From Acinetobacter tandoii DSM 14970 = CIP 107469 (GTDB lineage: Bacteria > Pseudomonadota > Gammaproteobacteria > Pseudomonadales > Moraxellaceae), in assembly GCF_000400735.1 (NCBI RefSeq), contig NZ_KE007368.1:296916-360915 (forward strand): a stretch of 64,000 nt of DNA, read 5' to 3'. The notes beneath the pieces were generated by a model. The model ran no database searches. It worked only from the letters and a program-made list of their open reading frames with translations, and was not told where the DNA came from. Positions within the stretch are counted from its first letter, which is position 1; every line of letters begins with the position of its first letter. Shown in pieces: positions 1 through 8,977 of the stretch. The position numbers were made by a program, and so were the translations under genes.

Positions 1-1076
1 ATTTTTGCTCAACCAGTTCGCAATACCCTGCACCGCGACATCTGCAAGCGCCCAACTGGCTTCATCCTGATGATATCGACACCTTACAAAAGCATCTTTA
101 TCCTGCGGTAGAACGTCGTTGGCTAGAATCGATTGATCCCAATCATCAGGCAGGAATTGGGCATGATATTTATCTGAAACTTTGGGCACTATCTGAACCG
201 AATATTCCTGCCGACTACGTGCTATTTGATGAAGCACAAGACGCCGATCCTTTAATGTTAGGCATCTTATTGCGTCAGAAAAATACTCAAGTAATTTATG
301 TCGGTGATGCACATCAACAGATTTATGCTTGGCGTGGTGCCATCAATGCCATGCAGCAACTTCCTTTACCCGAATCTCGCCTCACAACCTCATTTCGCTT
401 TGGTGAAAGTATTGCACACAATGCCAATGCCATCTTGGGCGCGCTGAATGAAAAAGTGCCTCTGTTGGGCAATCCACTGTTGAATTCCAAAGTGGTGAAT
501 AAACCACACACCAAAATGCGAGATGCGATTTTATGTCGGACCAATGCTCGCGCCATGGAACTGTTGCTTTCAGGGTTGGTACATGGCGATAAAGTGAGTC
601 TACAAGCCGACCATGTCAAACTGAATCGTTTTGTCGATGCCGCGAGCATGTTGAAGCAGGGCAAACGTGTCACTGATGTGCCTGAACTGGCGTGGTTTAA
701 TTCTTGGCATGATGTACATGAATATTGCGAAACCAATGAAGGCAGCGACATTAAACCTTTGGTGAAATTGGTAGATGATCATGGTACCGATCCGCTTAAA
801 CGTGCTTTAGCCAAAATTACTCCGATTGAACAAGCCGATTATATTATTTCCACGGCACACAAAGCCAAAGGACTAGAATGGGACCGTGTGCACATCGAAG
901 ATGACTATCAGTTTAAGCTGACGGAACAAGATCATAAAATTAGTGACGAAGAGTTAAGATTGCTGTACGTCGCCTGTACTCGTGCTAAAGTAAGTCTAAA
1001 TATTCATCATATTTACGACTTGATGCAACAACTGAAAAATAGGATGCCTGTCTCATTACGCCAAGCGGCAGGCTAG
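1..1076 (+). CDS. UvrD/Rep-like superfamily 1 DNA helicase, C-terminal part (5' end outside window)
   Basis: The frame is open from base 3, so this is the 3' part of a longer gene; the GTG at 219 is an internal valine, not the start. Visible SF1A motifs in order are motif II (LFDEAQDADP), motif III (GDAHQQIYAWRGA), motif V (STAHKAKGLEWDRVHIEDDY) and motif VI (LLYVACTRAK). These are the ATP-hydrolysis and DNA-translocation motifs of UvrD/PcrA/FBH1-type helicases. Walker A and motif Ia lie upstream of the window. A cytoplasmic role in unwinding or clearing DNA is expected from the family, but the substrate is not known. The ATPase gene at 1101 follows after 24 bases on the same strand, so the two may be co-transcribed. 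Confidence 0.88.
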   Translation, partial: FCSTSSQYPAPRHLQAPNWLHPDDIDTLQKHLYPAVERRWLESIDPNHQAGIGHDIYLKLWALSEPNIPADYVLFDEAQDADPLMLGILLRQKNTQVIYVGDAHQQIYAWRGAINAMQQLPLPESRLTTSFRFGESIAHNANAILGALNEKVPLLGNPLLNSKVVNKPHTKMRDAILCRTNARAMELLLSGLVHGDKVSLQADHVKLNRFVDAASMLKQGKRVTDVPELAWFNSWHDVHEYCETNEGSDIKPLVKLVDDHGTDPLKRALAKITPIEQADYIISTAHKAKGLEWDRVHIEDDYQFKLTEQDHKISDEELRLLYVACTRAKVSLNIHHIYDLMQQLKNRMPVSLRQAAG

Positions 1077-1100
1077 CCATTGCACGAATGCGGGGCTTAT

Positions 1101-2480
1101 ATGAAAATCGAATCGTTACAGCTCAAACACACCAATCTGTTTGCCAATTTACAGCTTCAATTTCATTATCATGATCAACCCATCACCCTGATTTTAGGCG
1201 ATCAAGCTACAGGCAAAACCAGCATTCTCAAGCATGCCTATCAAGCCTTAACTTGGTTTGCTGCCCGTTATAAAGACCTGCGTAGTGCGGGTGTGGTTAT
1301 GTTAGATCAAGATATTCTGCATAGCCGCCTACAGTCCAAAGTTCAGATTTGTGTCGAAATTCCTACCGATATTGGCACCCTCGCAGAGTCTGAAACGGCA
1401 CAACCTGAAGTGTTGAATCATTGCAGTTGGCAACTCTATAAAACCCTCAATCAGCAAGGCATTGGGCTGAGTAAAGCTGAAACCGATCAGCTTGAACAAC
1501 TGGTTCAACTTTATCATCGGGCCCTACAACAAGACCCGATGCAGGGCTTACCGCTGATTGCTTATTACCCCGCTGAACGTTTTGTCAATGAAATCAATTT
1601 ACTGAGCAAGAACAATCCGATTGTATTTCAAGCTGCATATGCCTATGACGTAGCAGCCATTCCTTTTACTACCTTTAGCCGTTTCTTTGAATGGTTTCGT
1701 GAAATTAGTGATCTGGAAAATGCTCAGACCGCTCAACTGTTCCAACAGTTGATGCGTGATCAATTACATTTAGGTCAGCACTTACAACCCGAAAATATTC
1801 CGAACACCTTATTTCAAGCCCATGCACAACTCCATGCGCCATGCTTAAAAGCCCTAAAAGATAGTCTGCGCATCGTCTTGCCTGAACTAAATGATATTTT
1901 TGTGCAATATCAACCCAAACTGCAATTAATGGTGAGCTATCAAGGCAAAACGATGCAATTTCAACAGCTTTCCAGCAGTCAAAAAAATTGGATAGCATTG
2001 ATTGGTGATATTGTTCGACGCATGTGCTTGCTCAACCCTTTCAGTCTCTATCCTTGCTTAGAAGGTGATGGCATCTTACTCATCGATGCGATTGATGAAC
2101 AACTAGATCAACAACATTGCAGCCAGATTTTGCAACAGTTACATCAAGCCTTTCCACAGTTACAAATTATCGCAACGGGTAACCGAACAGAACTCCTTGA
2201 AAATGCGGCCACCTATCAGTGCCTGCAACTTTCTGCGCAGGGAGTACAAGACATCGTACTGCAACCACTACAACAACAATTTGATCAAATTTATGCAGAA
2301 CTCAGTCAAATTTCATTATCTGACACGACTGAACTCGAGCAGTTATCTGATACCCCCTCCACTTCGGTGGTTCAGCAATTGTATGCACAAATTCAACAAC
2401 TCTCACCAGAAGCACAAGCTGAGTTTCAGCAACTGTGGCAACAAGAGCACGATTCTTCTTTTCAGAACCCGTCGTCCTAG
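1101..2480 (+). CDS. AAA/ABC-type ATPase with degenerate hydrolysis motifs (459 aa)
   Basis: The ATG at 1101 is preferred over an in-frame TTG at 1080, because the conserved opening MKIESLQLKH of SMC/RecF-like ATPases begins there. Walker A is intact (GDQATGKTS, about residues 33-41). The segment IAYYPAERF is typical of the COG3950/OLD-like ATPases that also occur in some defence systems. Three usual C-terminal motifs are altered. The signature reads LSSSQK (about 289). Walker B reads ILLIDAID, with Ala where the catalytic Glu is expected (about 333). The switch-histidine region reads IATGN instead of a TTH-type motif. The last 70 residues are rich in Gln and Ser. It follows a UvrD-like helicase gene, so a joint DNA-related role is possible. 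The function is not known, and ATP binding without efficient hydrolysis is my inference. Confidence 0.7.
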   Translation: MKIESLQLKHTNLFANLQLQFHYHDQPITLILGDQATGKTSILKHAYQALTWFAARYKDLRSAGVVMLDQDILHSRLQSKVQICVEIPTDIGTLAESETAQPEVLNHCSWQLYKTLNQQGIGLSKAETDQLEQLVQLYHRALQQDPMQGLPLIAYYPAERFVNEINLLSKNNPIVFQAAYAYDVAAIPFTTFSRFFEWFREISDLENAQTAQLFQQLMRDQLHLGQHLQPENIPNTLFQAHAQLHAPCLKALKDSLRIVLPELNDIFVQYQPKLQLMVSYQGKTMQFQQLSSSQKNWIALIGDIVRRMCLLNPFSLYPCLEGDGILLIDAIDEQLDQQHCSQILQQLHQAFPQLQIIATGNRTELLENAATYQCLQLSAQGVQDIVLQPLQQQFDQIYAELSQISLSDTTELEQLSDTPSTSVVQQLYAQIQQLSPEAQAEFQQLWQQEHDSSFQNPSS

Positions 2481-2776
2481 TTTTTTTGCAAGAGAACAGT
2501 TACTTTAAGTTCAATTTTGGCCTCAAAACAGAGAATTCGATCGGTGTGCACGAAAAGGTTTGATGTTGTTTTATTCATGTAATAAGATCAGATTTATTCA
2601 GCTTTTTTATAGTAAAATTTTGTTTTGCTATAGTTTTCAAGTTGCGCAACACAGCTTGCTTTTCGCTTTTTTTATTTTCTTTACGGCTTTCAAGATTGAA
2701 TTTTTTGGATATCTCTTTGCTGTCCTGTAATCCTTGAAAGATAAGATTCACCCATAGGTTTCGACCTATCACGACA
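2481..2776. other. Intergenic region upstream of the Mrp operon
   Basis: This AT-rich stretch of 296 bases lies between the ATPase gene and the antiporter operon. It presumably holds the operon promoter. I see no convincing terminator hairpin, RNA gene or clean operator. A short minus-strand open frame here has no recognisable features and overlaps the antiporter start. Confidence 0.4.
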
Positions 2777-5617
2777 ATGGATACAAGTGTGCTACCAATT
2801 ATTATCTTGTTACCGTTAGTACTGGGCACAACCCTTGTCTCGTGGCTGAAAAATTTTTCGCGCGGGGTAACGGCTTTCGGGGCTATCGGAGTCAGTCTAA
2901 GTAGTTTAATTCTGTTACTGACTCAAGCAAAGCAGGTCTTTCATGGCGAAGTCATTACTCAAAGTTGGTCTTGGTTACCACAACTGGGCATTGATCTCAG
3001 TTTCCGTCTGGACGCCTTAGGTCTACTTTTCTCTTTGCTGATCACAGGTATCGGCACGCTCATTTTTATTTATGCCTATTATTACCTCAGCCCAAAAAAC
3101 TCATTGAGCAAACTCTATCTATTGCTCATGTTGTTTATGGCAGCAATGTTGGGTATCTCTCTTTCCAATAATTTAATTCTGCTGTTAATTTTTTGGGAAC
3201 TGACCAGTATTTCTTCTTTCCTCTTGGTCGGCTACTGGAGCAACTATGATGTTGCACAACGTGGCTCGCGTATGGCACTCACCATTACAGGAATGGGTGG
3301 CTTGGCCATGCTGGGGGGCTTTATTTTACTGGGGCAAATTACAGGCACCTATCAAATTGACCAGATTCTGACCATGTCAGAACATATTCAAAATCATGCC
3401 TTATTTACCCCAACCTTATTGCTGATTCTACTCGGTGCCTTTACCAAAAGTGCGCAGTTCCCCTTCCACTTCTGGCTCCCGAATGCCATGGCTGCACCAA
3501 CACCTGTGTCCGCTTATCTGCATTCGGCCACCATGGTGAAGGCGGGAATTTTCTTGCTGGCACGCTTACTCCCAATCTTTGCGGGTGCTGCGCTTTATCA
3601 CAATATTGTGACTTTTGTTGGCTTATTCACCCTATGCATGGCGGCATTCTTTGCCATTTTCAAAGAAGATCTGAAAGGGCTTCTGGCCTACTCGACCATC
3701 AGTCATCTGGGTTTAATCGTCTGCCTATTGGGGATTGGTTCACCATTGGCTGTCGCTGCTGCCATTTTCCACATCATCAACCATGCCACCTTTAAGGCGG
3801 CGCTGTTTATGATTGCAGGTATTGTTGATCACGAAACAGGAACGCGTGACTTACGTAAATTAAGTGGCGTATGGCAATTATTACCGTTCTCAGCCACCCT
3901 GACTATGGTCACCGCAGCGGCTATGGCAGGTGTTCCACTGACCAATGGTTTCTTGTCTAAAGAAATGTTCTTTACCGAGTTATTGGCAAACTTAAATGGC
4001 CCAGTACTGGTGCTGTCCGCAACTATTGCGACTTTGGCAGGTATTTTTGCAGTTGCTTATTCTGTACGTTTAGTGCATGGCGTGTTTTTTGATGGTCCAC
4101 TTGGTGAGCAAGTTCCTAATAAAGATGGACATGAACCGCCTATTGGCATGCGTGCGCCTGCAATTCTCTTGGCAATTCTATGTATTGTGGTGGGCATTTT
4201 CCCTGCGCTCACTGTTGAGCAAATTGTCAATAGTACGGCGCGCGCCAGTACGCAGTTACATGACTTCTCGGGAACACATTTGGCCATCTGGCATGGTTTT
4301 AATTTACCTTTAGTGATGAGTTTAATTGCTCTAGTTGGCGGTTTAAGCTTTTACTTCGTTCTAGCAAAGAACCGTAAAATTCGTAGTATTGACCTAGACC
4401 CAGCCTTGGGACCTTTTCAAGGTAAACTTATCTTTGAGTCTCTGCTCAAGCACTTACTCCTTAAATCACGAAAAATTAAACGTACAACAGAAACAGGCTC
4501 CTTGCAAACTTACCTGCTCTGGATCGTAGCGTTTAGTATTGTCTTGGTCGCTGTTCCTCTGATGGGTCAAGGGCTGACCACAGGTACACGTGAACTGACT
4601 CATGCTCCTATGCTCGCAATTGTGCTATGGCTATTGTTATTCTCTGCCTGCTGGATGATGCTCTGGTTCCATCATGAACGCATTAAAGCTGTCCTGATTA
4701 GTGGTGCCATTGGTTTAGTTGTGACCATGGTGTTTGTCACTTTGTCAGCACCAGATTTGGCCCTAACGCAAATTACTGTGGATGTTGTGACCACGGTGTT
4801 GCTGCTCATGAGCTTATCACTCTTACCTCAGCTTACACCTTATGAATCCAGTCAAGCACGTCGTTGGCGCGATGCCATTCTTTCTATTGTCGGTGGACTT
4901 GGCATTGGTTGGATCACTTGGCTGATTCTGACGCGTGACCATAATTCAATTTCTTGGTTCTTCTTACAACAGTCGATACCTCTGGGTGGTGGTTCAAACG
5001 TTGTTAACGTGATTCTGGTCGATTTCCGTGGTTTCGATACCTTCGGTGAGATCACGGTATTGGGTATTGCAGGTATCGGCACACTCTGTTTAATGGATGG
5101 TATGCGTACACATGGTACAACCATCACACAAGGTTTAACTTATCGCTTTAACCCCTCCCCTTTAATGCTCCGTATCGCATCCTCTTGGATTTTACCGCTG
5201 GCTTTGGTCATCAGCTTGTATATTTTCCTACGTGGACACAATGAACCTGGTGGTGGTTTTATTGCAGGCTTAATTACCTCTTTGGCATTGATCATTCAAT
5301 ATATTGCATTAGGCCAAGACCAAGCCGAACAATTGCTTCGCGCCAAATCTGGACGCCTATACGAAATCTGGATTGGTGCAGGTCTAAGCATTGCAGGACT
5401 AACAGCTATTGCAGCATGGTTCTGGGGACGCCCGTTTCTGACCAGTGCACACATCTACGTTTCACCCCCAATTTTAGGTGAAATGCACTTGGCTTCTGCG
5501 GCTGCATTTGATGTTGGGGTCTATGTCACAGTGGTCGGTGCAACCATGCTCATGATTTCTGTTCTGGGTGACTCGCGCCACTCAAGCATGTCTGGTCCAT
5601 TACCAAAGGGGAAATAA
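2777..5617 (+). CDS. mnhA: Mrp-type Na+(K+)/H+ antiporter, fused subunits A and B (946 aa)
   Basis: This is the large membrane subunit of the multi-subunit cation/proton antiporter (Mrp/Mnh/Pha, CPA3 family), which exports Na+ or K+ in exchange for protons at the inner membrane. Residues from about 65 to 400 form the NADH-quinone-oxidoreductase-like proton channel (for example FWELTSISSFLLVGYW and the KSAQFPFHFWLPNAMAAPTPVSAYLHSATMVKAG block, a hallmark of the ND5-like fold). The C-terminal part carries the MnhB motif GHNEPGGGF near residue 820, so A and B are one polypeptide, as in group 2 (pha-type) operons. The whole protein is made of many hydrophobic segments. The next gene, mnhC, starts 2 bases after the stop. 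Symbol usage varies (mnhA, mrpA, phaAB). Confidence 0.93.
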   Translation: MDTSVLPIIILLPLVLGTTLVSWLKNFSRGVTAFGAIGVSLSSLILLLTQAKQVFHGEVITQSWSWLPQLGIDLSFRLDALGLLFSLLITGIGTLIFIYAYYYLSPKNSLSKLYLLLMLFMAAMLGISLSNNLILLLIFWELTSISSFLLVGYWSNYDVAQRGSRMALTITGMGGLAMLGGFILLGQITGTYQIDQILTMSEHIQNHALFTPTLLLILLGAFTKSAQFPFHFWLPNAMAAPTPVSAYLHSATMVKAGIFLLARLLPIFAGAALYHNIVTFVGLFTLCMAAFFAIFKEDLKGLLAYSTISHLGLIVCLLGIGSPLAVAAAIFHIINHATFKAALFMIAGIVDHETGTRDLRKLSGVWQLLPFSATLTMVTAAAMAGVPLTNGFLSKEMFFTELLANLNGPVLVLSATIATLAGIFAVAYSVRLVHGVFFDGPLGEQVPNKDGHEPPIGMRAPAILLAILCIVVGIFPALTVEQIVNSTARASTQLHDFSGTHLAIWHGFNLPLVMSLIALVGGLSFYFVLAKNRKIRSIDLDPALGPFQGKLIFESLLKHLLLKSRKIKRTTETGSLQTYLLWIVAFSIVLVAVPLMGQGLTTGTRELTHAPMLAIVLWLLLFSACWMMLWFHHERIKAVLISGAIGLVVTMVFVTLSAPDLALTQITVDVVTTVLLLMSLSLLPQLTPYESSQARRWRDAILSIVGGLGIGWITWLILTRDHNSISWFFLQQSIPLGGGSNVVNVILVDFRGFDTFGEITVLGIAGIGTLCLMDGMRTHGTTITQGLTYRFNPSPLMLRIASSWILPLALVISLYIFLRGHNEPGGGFIAGLITSLALIIQYIALGQDQAEQLLRAKSGRLYEIWIGAGLSIAGLTAIAAWFWGRPFLTSAHIYVSPPILGEMHLASAAAFDVGVYVTVVGATMLMISVLGDSRHSSMSGPLPKGK

Positions 5618-5618
5618 T

Positions 5619-5984
5619 ATGATTAGTCTAGAATTTCTTATTGCCTCTGCGATTGGACTGTTAGTTTCAACAGGCATCTATCTGATTCTGCGCGCGCGTA
5701 CCTTTCCAGTGGTACTTGGCTTAGCCATGATTGGTTATGCGGTAAACGTGTTTCTGTTTGCGATGGGGCGGGTCCAAATCAACTCGCCTGCAGTATTGAC
5801 TGAAGCGTCCAAGTCCACGGACCCATTGCCACAAGCGCTCGTCCTTACAGCCATTGTGATTGGTTTCGCCACCACAGCCTTTATTGTACAACTGGCTTTA
5901 CGCAGCCGCTATGAATCAGGGACCGACCACGTTGACTCAAAAGAAGAAATTAGTCTTGTTGACCCACGCGAGGATGAGCCTTAA
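5619..5984 (+). CDS. mnhC: Mrp antiporter subunit C (121 aa)
   Basis: This small membrane subunit is homologous to NuoK and is essential to the Mrp antiporter complex. I chose the ATG at 5619 over a longer frame starting inside mnhA: it lies just after the mnhA stop with AAAGGGGAAAT upstream as ribosome binding site, and its product begins with the typical short hydrophobic helix. Three hydrophobic segments are visible, with the conserved PLPQALVLTAIVIGFATTAF stretch of the NuoK/MnhC family near residues 67-86. The last 25 residues are charged and cytoplasmic-like. The stop overlaps the mnhD start by one base (TAATG), which suggests translational coupling. Confidence 0.93.
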   Translation: MISLEFLIASAIGLLVSTGIYLILRARTFPVVLGLAMIGYAVNVFLFAMGRVQINSPAVLTEASKSTDPLPQALVLTAIVIGFATTAFIVQLALRSRYESGTDHVDSKEEISLVDPREDEP

Positions 5985-7795
5985 TGCATAACTTCATCCA
6001 ATTTTGGGCCGAGCATACACCAATTTTCAGCATCATCATTCCTGCATTTACTGGCTTTATTCTGGTTTTACTGGGCAATCCAGGTTCAGGTTCACTTGCC
6101 TACGACTGGCGTCAACCTTGGCGTCGTGGCATCAGTCTGATTTCTGCACTCTTAGGGCTCGCTACTGCAATTTGCTATTTAATGGTGGCCAGTCATGGAC
6201 AAATCAGCAGCTATAACCTGAGTGAATGGACGGCACCTTTCGGGATCGTTTTGGTTTTAGACCAACTCTCTGCCTTAATGCTAGTCTTAACCTATGCACT
6301 TGCAGTGCCTGTTTTGTGGTTTGCAAGCCGTGAGTGGGATACCCGTGGTCGTTATTTTCATACCATGTTCCATTTCTTATTAATGGGATTATGCGGAGCA
6401 TTCCTCACAGGCGACTTGTTTAACCTGTTTGTGTTCTTCGAAATTCTATTGATGGCATCTTATGTGTTGCTCTTGCATGGACAAGGCAAAGCACGCTTTC
6501 AGCTCGGTATTCATTACGTCACCATCAACCTCTTGGCCTCTGCATTGTTCCTGATTGGTCTGGGCATGATTTATGGTAGCGTCGGCAGTTTGAATATGGC
6601 AGATGTCGCACGCTTACTACCGAGCTTACAACCTGATGAGCACAAATTAGCTGTAGCAGGTGGACTATTATTATTTGTGGTATTTGGAATTAAAGCCGCA
6701 ATGTTACCTGTCGGCTTCTGGTTACCCAAAACCTATGCCGTAGCCACCACCCCTGTTGCCGCCATTTTCACCATCATGACCAAAGTCGGCATTTATGCCA
6801 TTTTACGGGTTAACGGTACCGTATTTGATGATGCTTTAAGTCAATCCATTCTACAAAACTGCTTATTGCCTATCGGTTTAATCACCTCACTCTATGGTGT
6901 GATTGGTGCCATTGGTGCGGAACGTTTACGCCGTTTTGTCGGTTTTATGGTGTTGTCTTCCATTGGAACCTTACTCACTGCTATTGCCTTGTTTAACACC
7001 CAAGCATGGTCGGCAACGCTGTATTATCTGGTACATAGTACGCTGATTGCAGCCGCTTTTTATCTGCTTTGTGGCTGGATTACCTCGCAACGTGGTGTCT
7101 ACAAGGATCATTTAAAAATCGCACCACAGATGAAACAACATCATGTGCTTTCGATTTGCTATTTTCTCATTGCATTAATGATGGCGGGATTGCCCCCTTT
7201 CAGTGGCTTTCTTGGCAAAGTATTCATTCTTCAAGCCACTGCAAATGAACCTTATCAAGGCATTGTGATTACAGTGATTCTGGTTGTGAGTTTGCTCAGT
7301 ATTCTCGCATTTACTCGTGTGGGTTTTATTCTGTTCTGGCGTGCCAGCAAACCTGAAGAAATTGCACATATTGATGCAGAATATACAGCTTACCAAGCAA
7401 CTCCAGAAAAAGCTCCTCCACGCAACGACATAGCCATCTATGTCTTATTGGCTAGTCTGATTTGTTATATGGTCGCGGCAGGACCTATACAGCAATATAC
7501 TCAGAATACTGCATTACAAATTCAAAATAATGCCTTGTATGAAGCGACTCTATTGAAGAAGGATGAGCTAAATCAAGTCATTAGTGTGCAGCCTTTTGAT
7601 CCTGAAAACTTACCCGAAACCAAATACGGTGGTGAAGAACTCGATCCTAATGCACATCTTATTCCGTATACCATCAGTGAAGATACTTTGTCTGGCGAGC
7701 ACATTTCACCATACAAGTTACGTCAGATTCAAGAACAACAGACCCATGAAATGTTAATTCCTGATGATGCTCAACTTAAACCAGTGGAGCCATAA
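5984..7795 (+). CDS. mnhD: Mrp antiporter subunit D with a long hydrophilic tail (603 aa)
   Basis: This is a NuoM/NuoN-like proton-translocating membrane subunit of the Mrp complex. Family motifs include LFNLFVFFEILLMASYVLLL near residue 145 and the KAAMLPVGFWLPKTYAVATTPVAA block near residue 230, with the conserved lysine of the proton path. The membrane core ends around residue 500 (IAIYVLLASLICYMVAAGP). After it comes a polar, acidic tail of about 100 residues, which makes the protein longer than typical MnhD proteins of roughly 500 residues. It overlaps mnhC and mnhE by one base each, the arrangement of a tightly coupled operon. The role of the tail is not known to me. Confidence 0.93.
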   Translation: MHNFIQFWAEHTPIFSIIIPAFTGFILVLLGNPGSGSLAYDWRQPWRRGISLISALLGLATAICYLMVASHGQISSYNLSEWTAPFGIVLVLDQLSALMLVLTYALAVPVLWFASREWDTRGRYFHTMFHFLLMGLCGAFLTGDLFNLFVFFEILLMASYVLLLHGQGKARFQLGIHYVTINLLASALFLIGLGMIYGSVGSLNMADVARLLPSLQPDEHKLAVAGGLLLFVVFGIKAAMLPVGFWLPKTYAVATTPVAAIFTIMTKVGIYAILRVNGTVFDDALSQSILQNCLLPIGLITSLYGVIGAIGAERLRRFVGFMVLSSIGTLLTAIALFNTQAWSATLYYLVHSTLIAAAFYLLCGWITSQRGVYKDHLKIAPQMKQHHVLSICYFLIALMMAGLPPFSGFLGKVFILQATANEPYQGIVITVILVVSLLSILAFTRVGFILFWRASKPEEIAHIDAEYTAYQATPEKAPPRNDIAIYVLLASLICYMVAAGPIQQYTQNTALQIQNNALYEATLLKKDELNQVISVQPFDPENLPETKYGGEELDPNAHLIPYTISEDTLSGEHISPYKLRQIQEQQTHEMLIPDDAQLKPVEP

Positions 7796-8319
7796 TGATG
7801 CAAAAAAAATCTTTCCTTAATCGATGGCTACCTCATCCTTTTGTTTCGGTTTTGGTTGCAGTCACGTGGATAATGCTGGCACATAGTTTAGATGCAGCAA
7901 CATTGGTCATGGCAAGTTTACTTGCCTTGATTATTCCACGCTTAGTACAACCCTTTATTCAGCAGACACCGAATATTCATTGGAAGGCAGCGATTAAGCT
8001 ATTTTTTGTTGTACTTTGGGATATTGTCATTTCCAATATTCGGATTGCTAAGCTAGTTTTAGGTCCAATAGATCAATTACATCCTAAATGGTATCGCGTA
8101 CCTTTAGACACCCAACACGATGAAGTAAATAGCTTACTGGCGATGATCATTACCACCACTCCTGGTACGGTTTCTGCTGGGATTGATCAAGACCGTGGTG
8201 ATATTTTGGTTCATGCCTTAAGTAGTGATGATACGGAAGTTGATATTCAAGACATCAAAAATCGTTATGAAAAACCACTAATGGAGATCTTCCACGTCAA
8301 CTCAGGAGATGCCACATGA
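7795..8319 (+). CDS. mnhE: Mrp antiporter subunit E (174 aa)
   Basis: This is the accessory membrane subunit of the Mrp/Mnh antiporter (PF01899 family). The N-terminal 70 residues hold two to three hydrophobic segments. They are followed by the family pattern in which the membrane helix FFVVLWDIVISNIRIAKLVLGP leads into a cytoplasmic domain containing ITTTPGTVSAGIDQD, the most conserved stretch of MnhE. Two ATG codons are adjacent (7795 and 7798); either could be used. The first overlaps the mnhD stop by one base. The stop overlaps the start of mnhF in an ATGA arrangement. Confidence 0.93.
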   Translation: MMQKKSFLNRWLPHPFVSVLVAVTWIMLAHSLDAATLVMASLLALIIPRLVQPFIQQTPNIHWKAAIKLFFVVLWDIVISNIRIAKLVLGPIDQLHPKWYRVPLDTQHDEVNSLLAMIITTTPGTVSAGIDQDRGDILVHALSSDDTEVDIQDIKNRYEKPLMEIFHVNSGDAT

Positions 8320-8591
8320 CCATTTTACCTTATGCTTTGGGTATCTGTATGGTTGCAATCACACTTTCAATGATGATGTGCTTGGGTCGCCTGATTGTTG
8401 GACCCTCTATTGTAGATCGGTTGTTGGCCTTAGATACCTTATTCTTGAATGCGACTTGTCTCATTGTGGTATTAGGCATCTACTGGAGCACCACATCACT
8501 GTTTGAAGGAGCACTACTGGTGGCAATGCTTGGATTTGTATCCACTGTCGCTTTGGCACGCTACTTCACCTCTGGTCATGTTATCGATTAA
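8316..8591 (+). CDS. mnhF: Mrp antiporter subunit F (91 aa)
   Basis: This small subunit of the Mrp complex has three hydrophobic segments. It contains the conserved GPSIVDRLLALDTL region after the first helix, where the aspartate is characteristic of MnhF/PhaF. Length is typical of the family, about 90 residues. The ATG overlaps the mnhE stop by 4 bases (ATGA), so translation is probably coupled. mnhG follows after a gap of 12 bases, preceded by an AAGGAG ribosome binding site at about 8590. Confidence 0.92.
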   Translation: MTILPYALGICMVAITLSMMMCLGRLIVGPSIVDRLLALDTLFLNATCLIVVLGIYWSTTSLFEGALLVAMLGFVSTVALARYFTSGHVID

Positions 8592-8603
8592 GGAGTCCAT
8601 CAC

Positions 8604-8966
8604 ATGCAATTACTCATGGAAATACTGGTTTCTATTTTCTTGCTGATTGGTGCATTCTTCATGTTGGTTGGAGGCATTGGCATGGTACGTCTACCCGACT
8701 TATTTATGCGTCTGCATGCACCTACCAAATCGAGCACCTTAGGTTTAGGAAGCTTTTTAATTGCTGCCATGATCTTCTCGGCTTTTCAAGGACGTATTGG
8801 TTTTGCTGAAGTTCTGCTCACGCTCTTAGCCTTCATCACAGCCCCTGTATCAGCCAATCTCATGGCACAAGCAGCACTTCATCTGCGCTTACGCTCGAGG
8901 AGTGGTGATGTACCCGAAGCATTAAATCGGCCATTACCATGGCAACGCCAGCGTCGCCGCCAATAA
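8604..8966 (+). CDS. mnhG: Mrp antiporter subunit G (120 aa)
   Basis: This is the last gene of the antiporter operon. The protein has three hydrophobic segments and the family signature GGIGMVRLPDLFMRLHAPTK around residues 23-42, as in MnhG/PhaG. The final 25 residues are arginine-rich and probably cytoplasmic. The operon ends at the strong hairpin at 8978. A complete AB-C-D-E-F-G set is present, so the antiporter should be functional and would support sodium and alkaline tolerance. Confidence 0.93.
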   Translation: MQLLMEILVSIFLLIGAFFMLVGGIGMVRLPDLFMRLHAPTKSSTLGLGSFLIAAMIFSAFQGRIGFAEVLLTLLAFITAPVSANLMAQAALHLRLRSRSGDVPEALNRPLPWQRQRRRQ

Positions 8967-8977
8967 CTCATAAGCAT

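Noticed and set aside
1..2480. Gabija-type antiphage system (helicase plus ATPase-nuclease)
   Set aside because: The ATPase gene shows no TOPRIM nuclease domain and the order and degenerate motifs do not match GajA/GajB; only a loose resemblance remains.
2197..2508. 103-codon frame at the end of the ATPase gene
   Set aside because: Shadow of the ATPase gene in another frame, rich in Asn, Ser and Lys; no start context.
2575..2829. Minus-strand open frame of 84 codons upstream of the Mrp operon
   Set aside because: It is low-complexity, Lys/Asn/Ile-rich and overlaps the mnhA start; no ribosome binding site or family.
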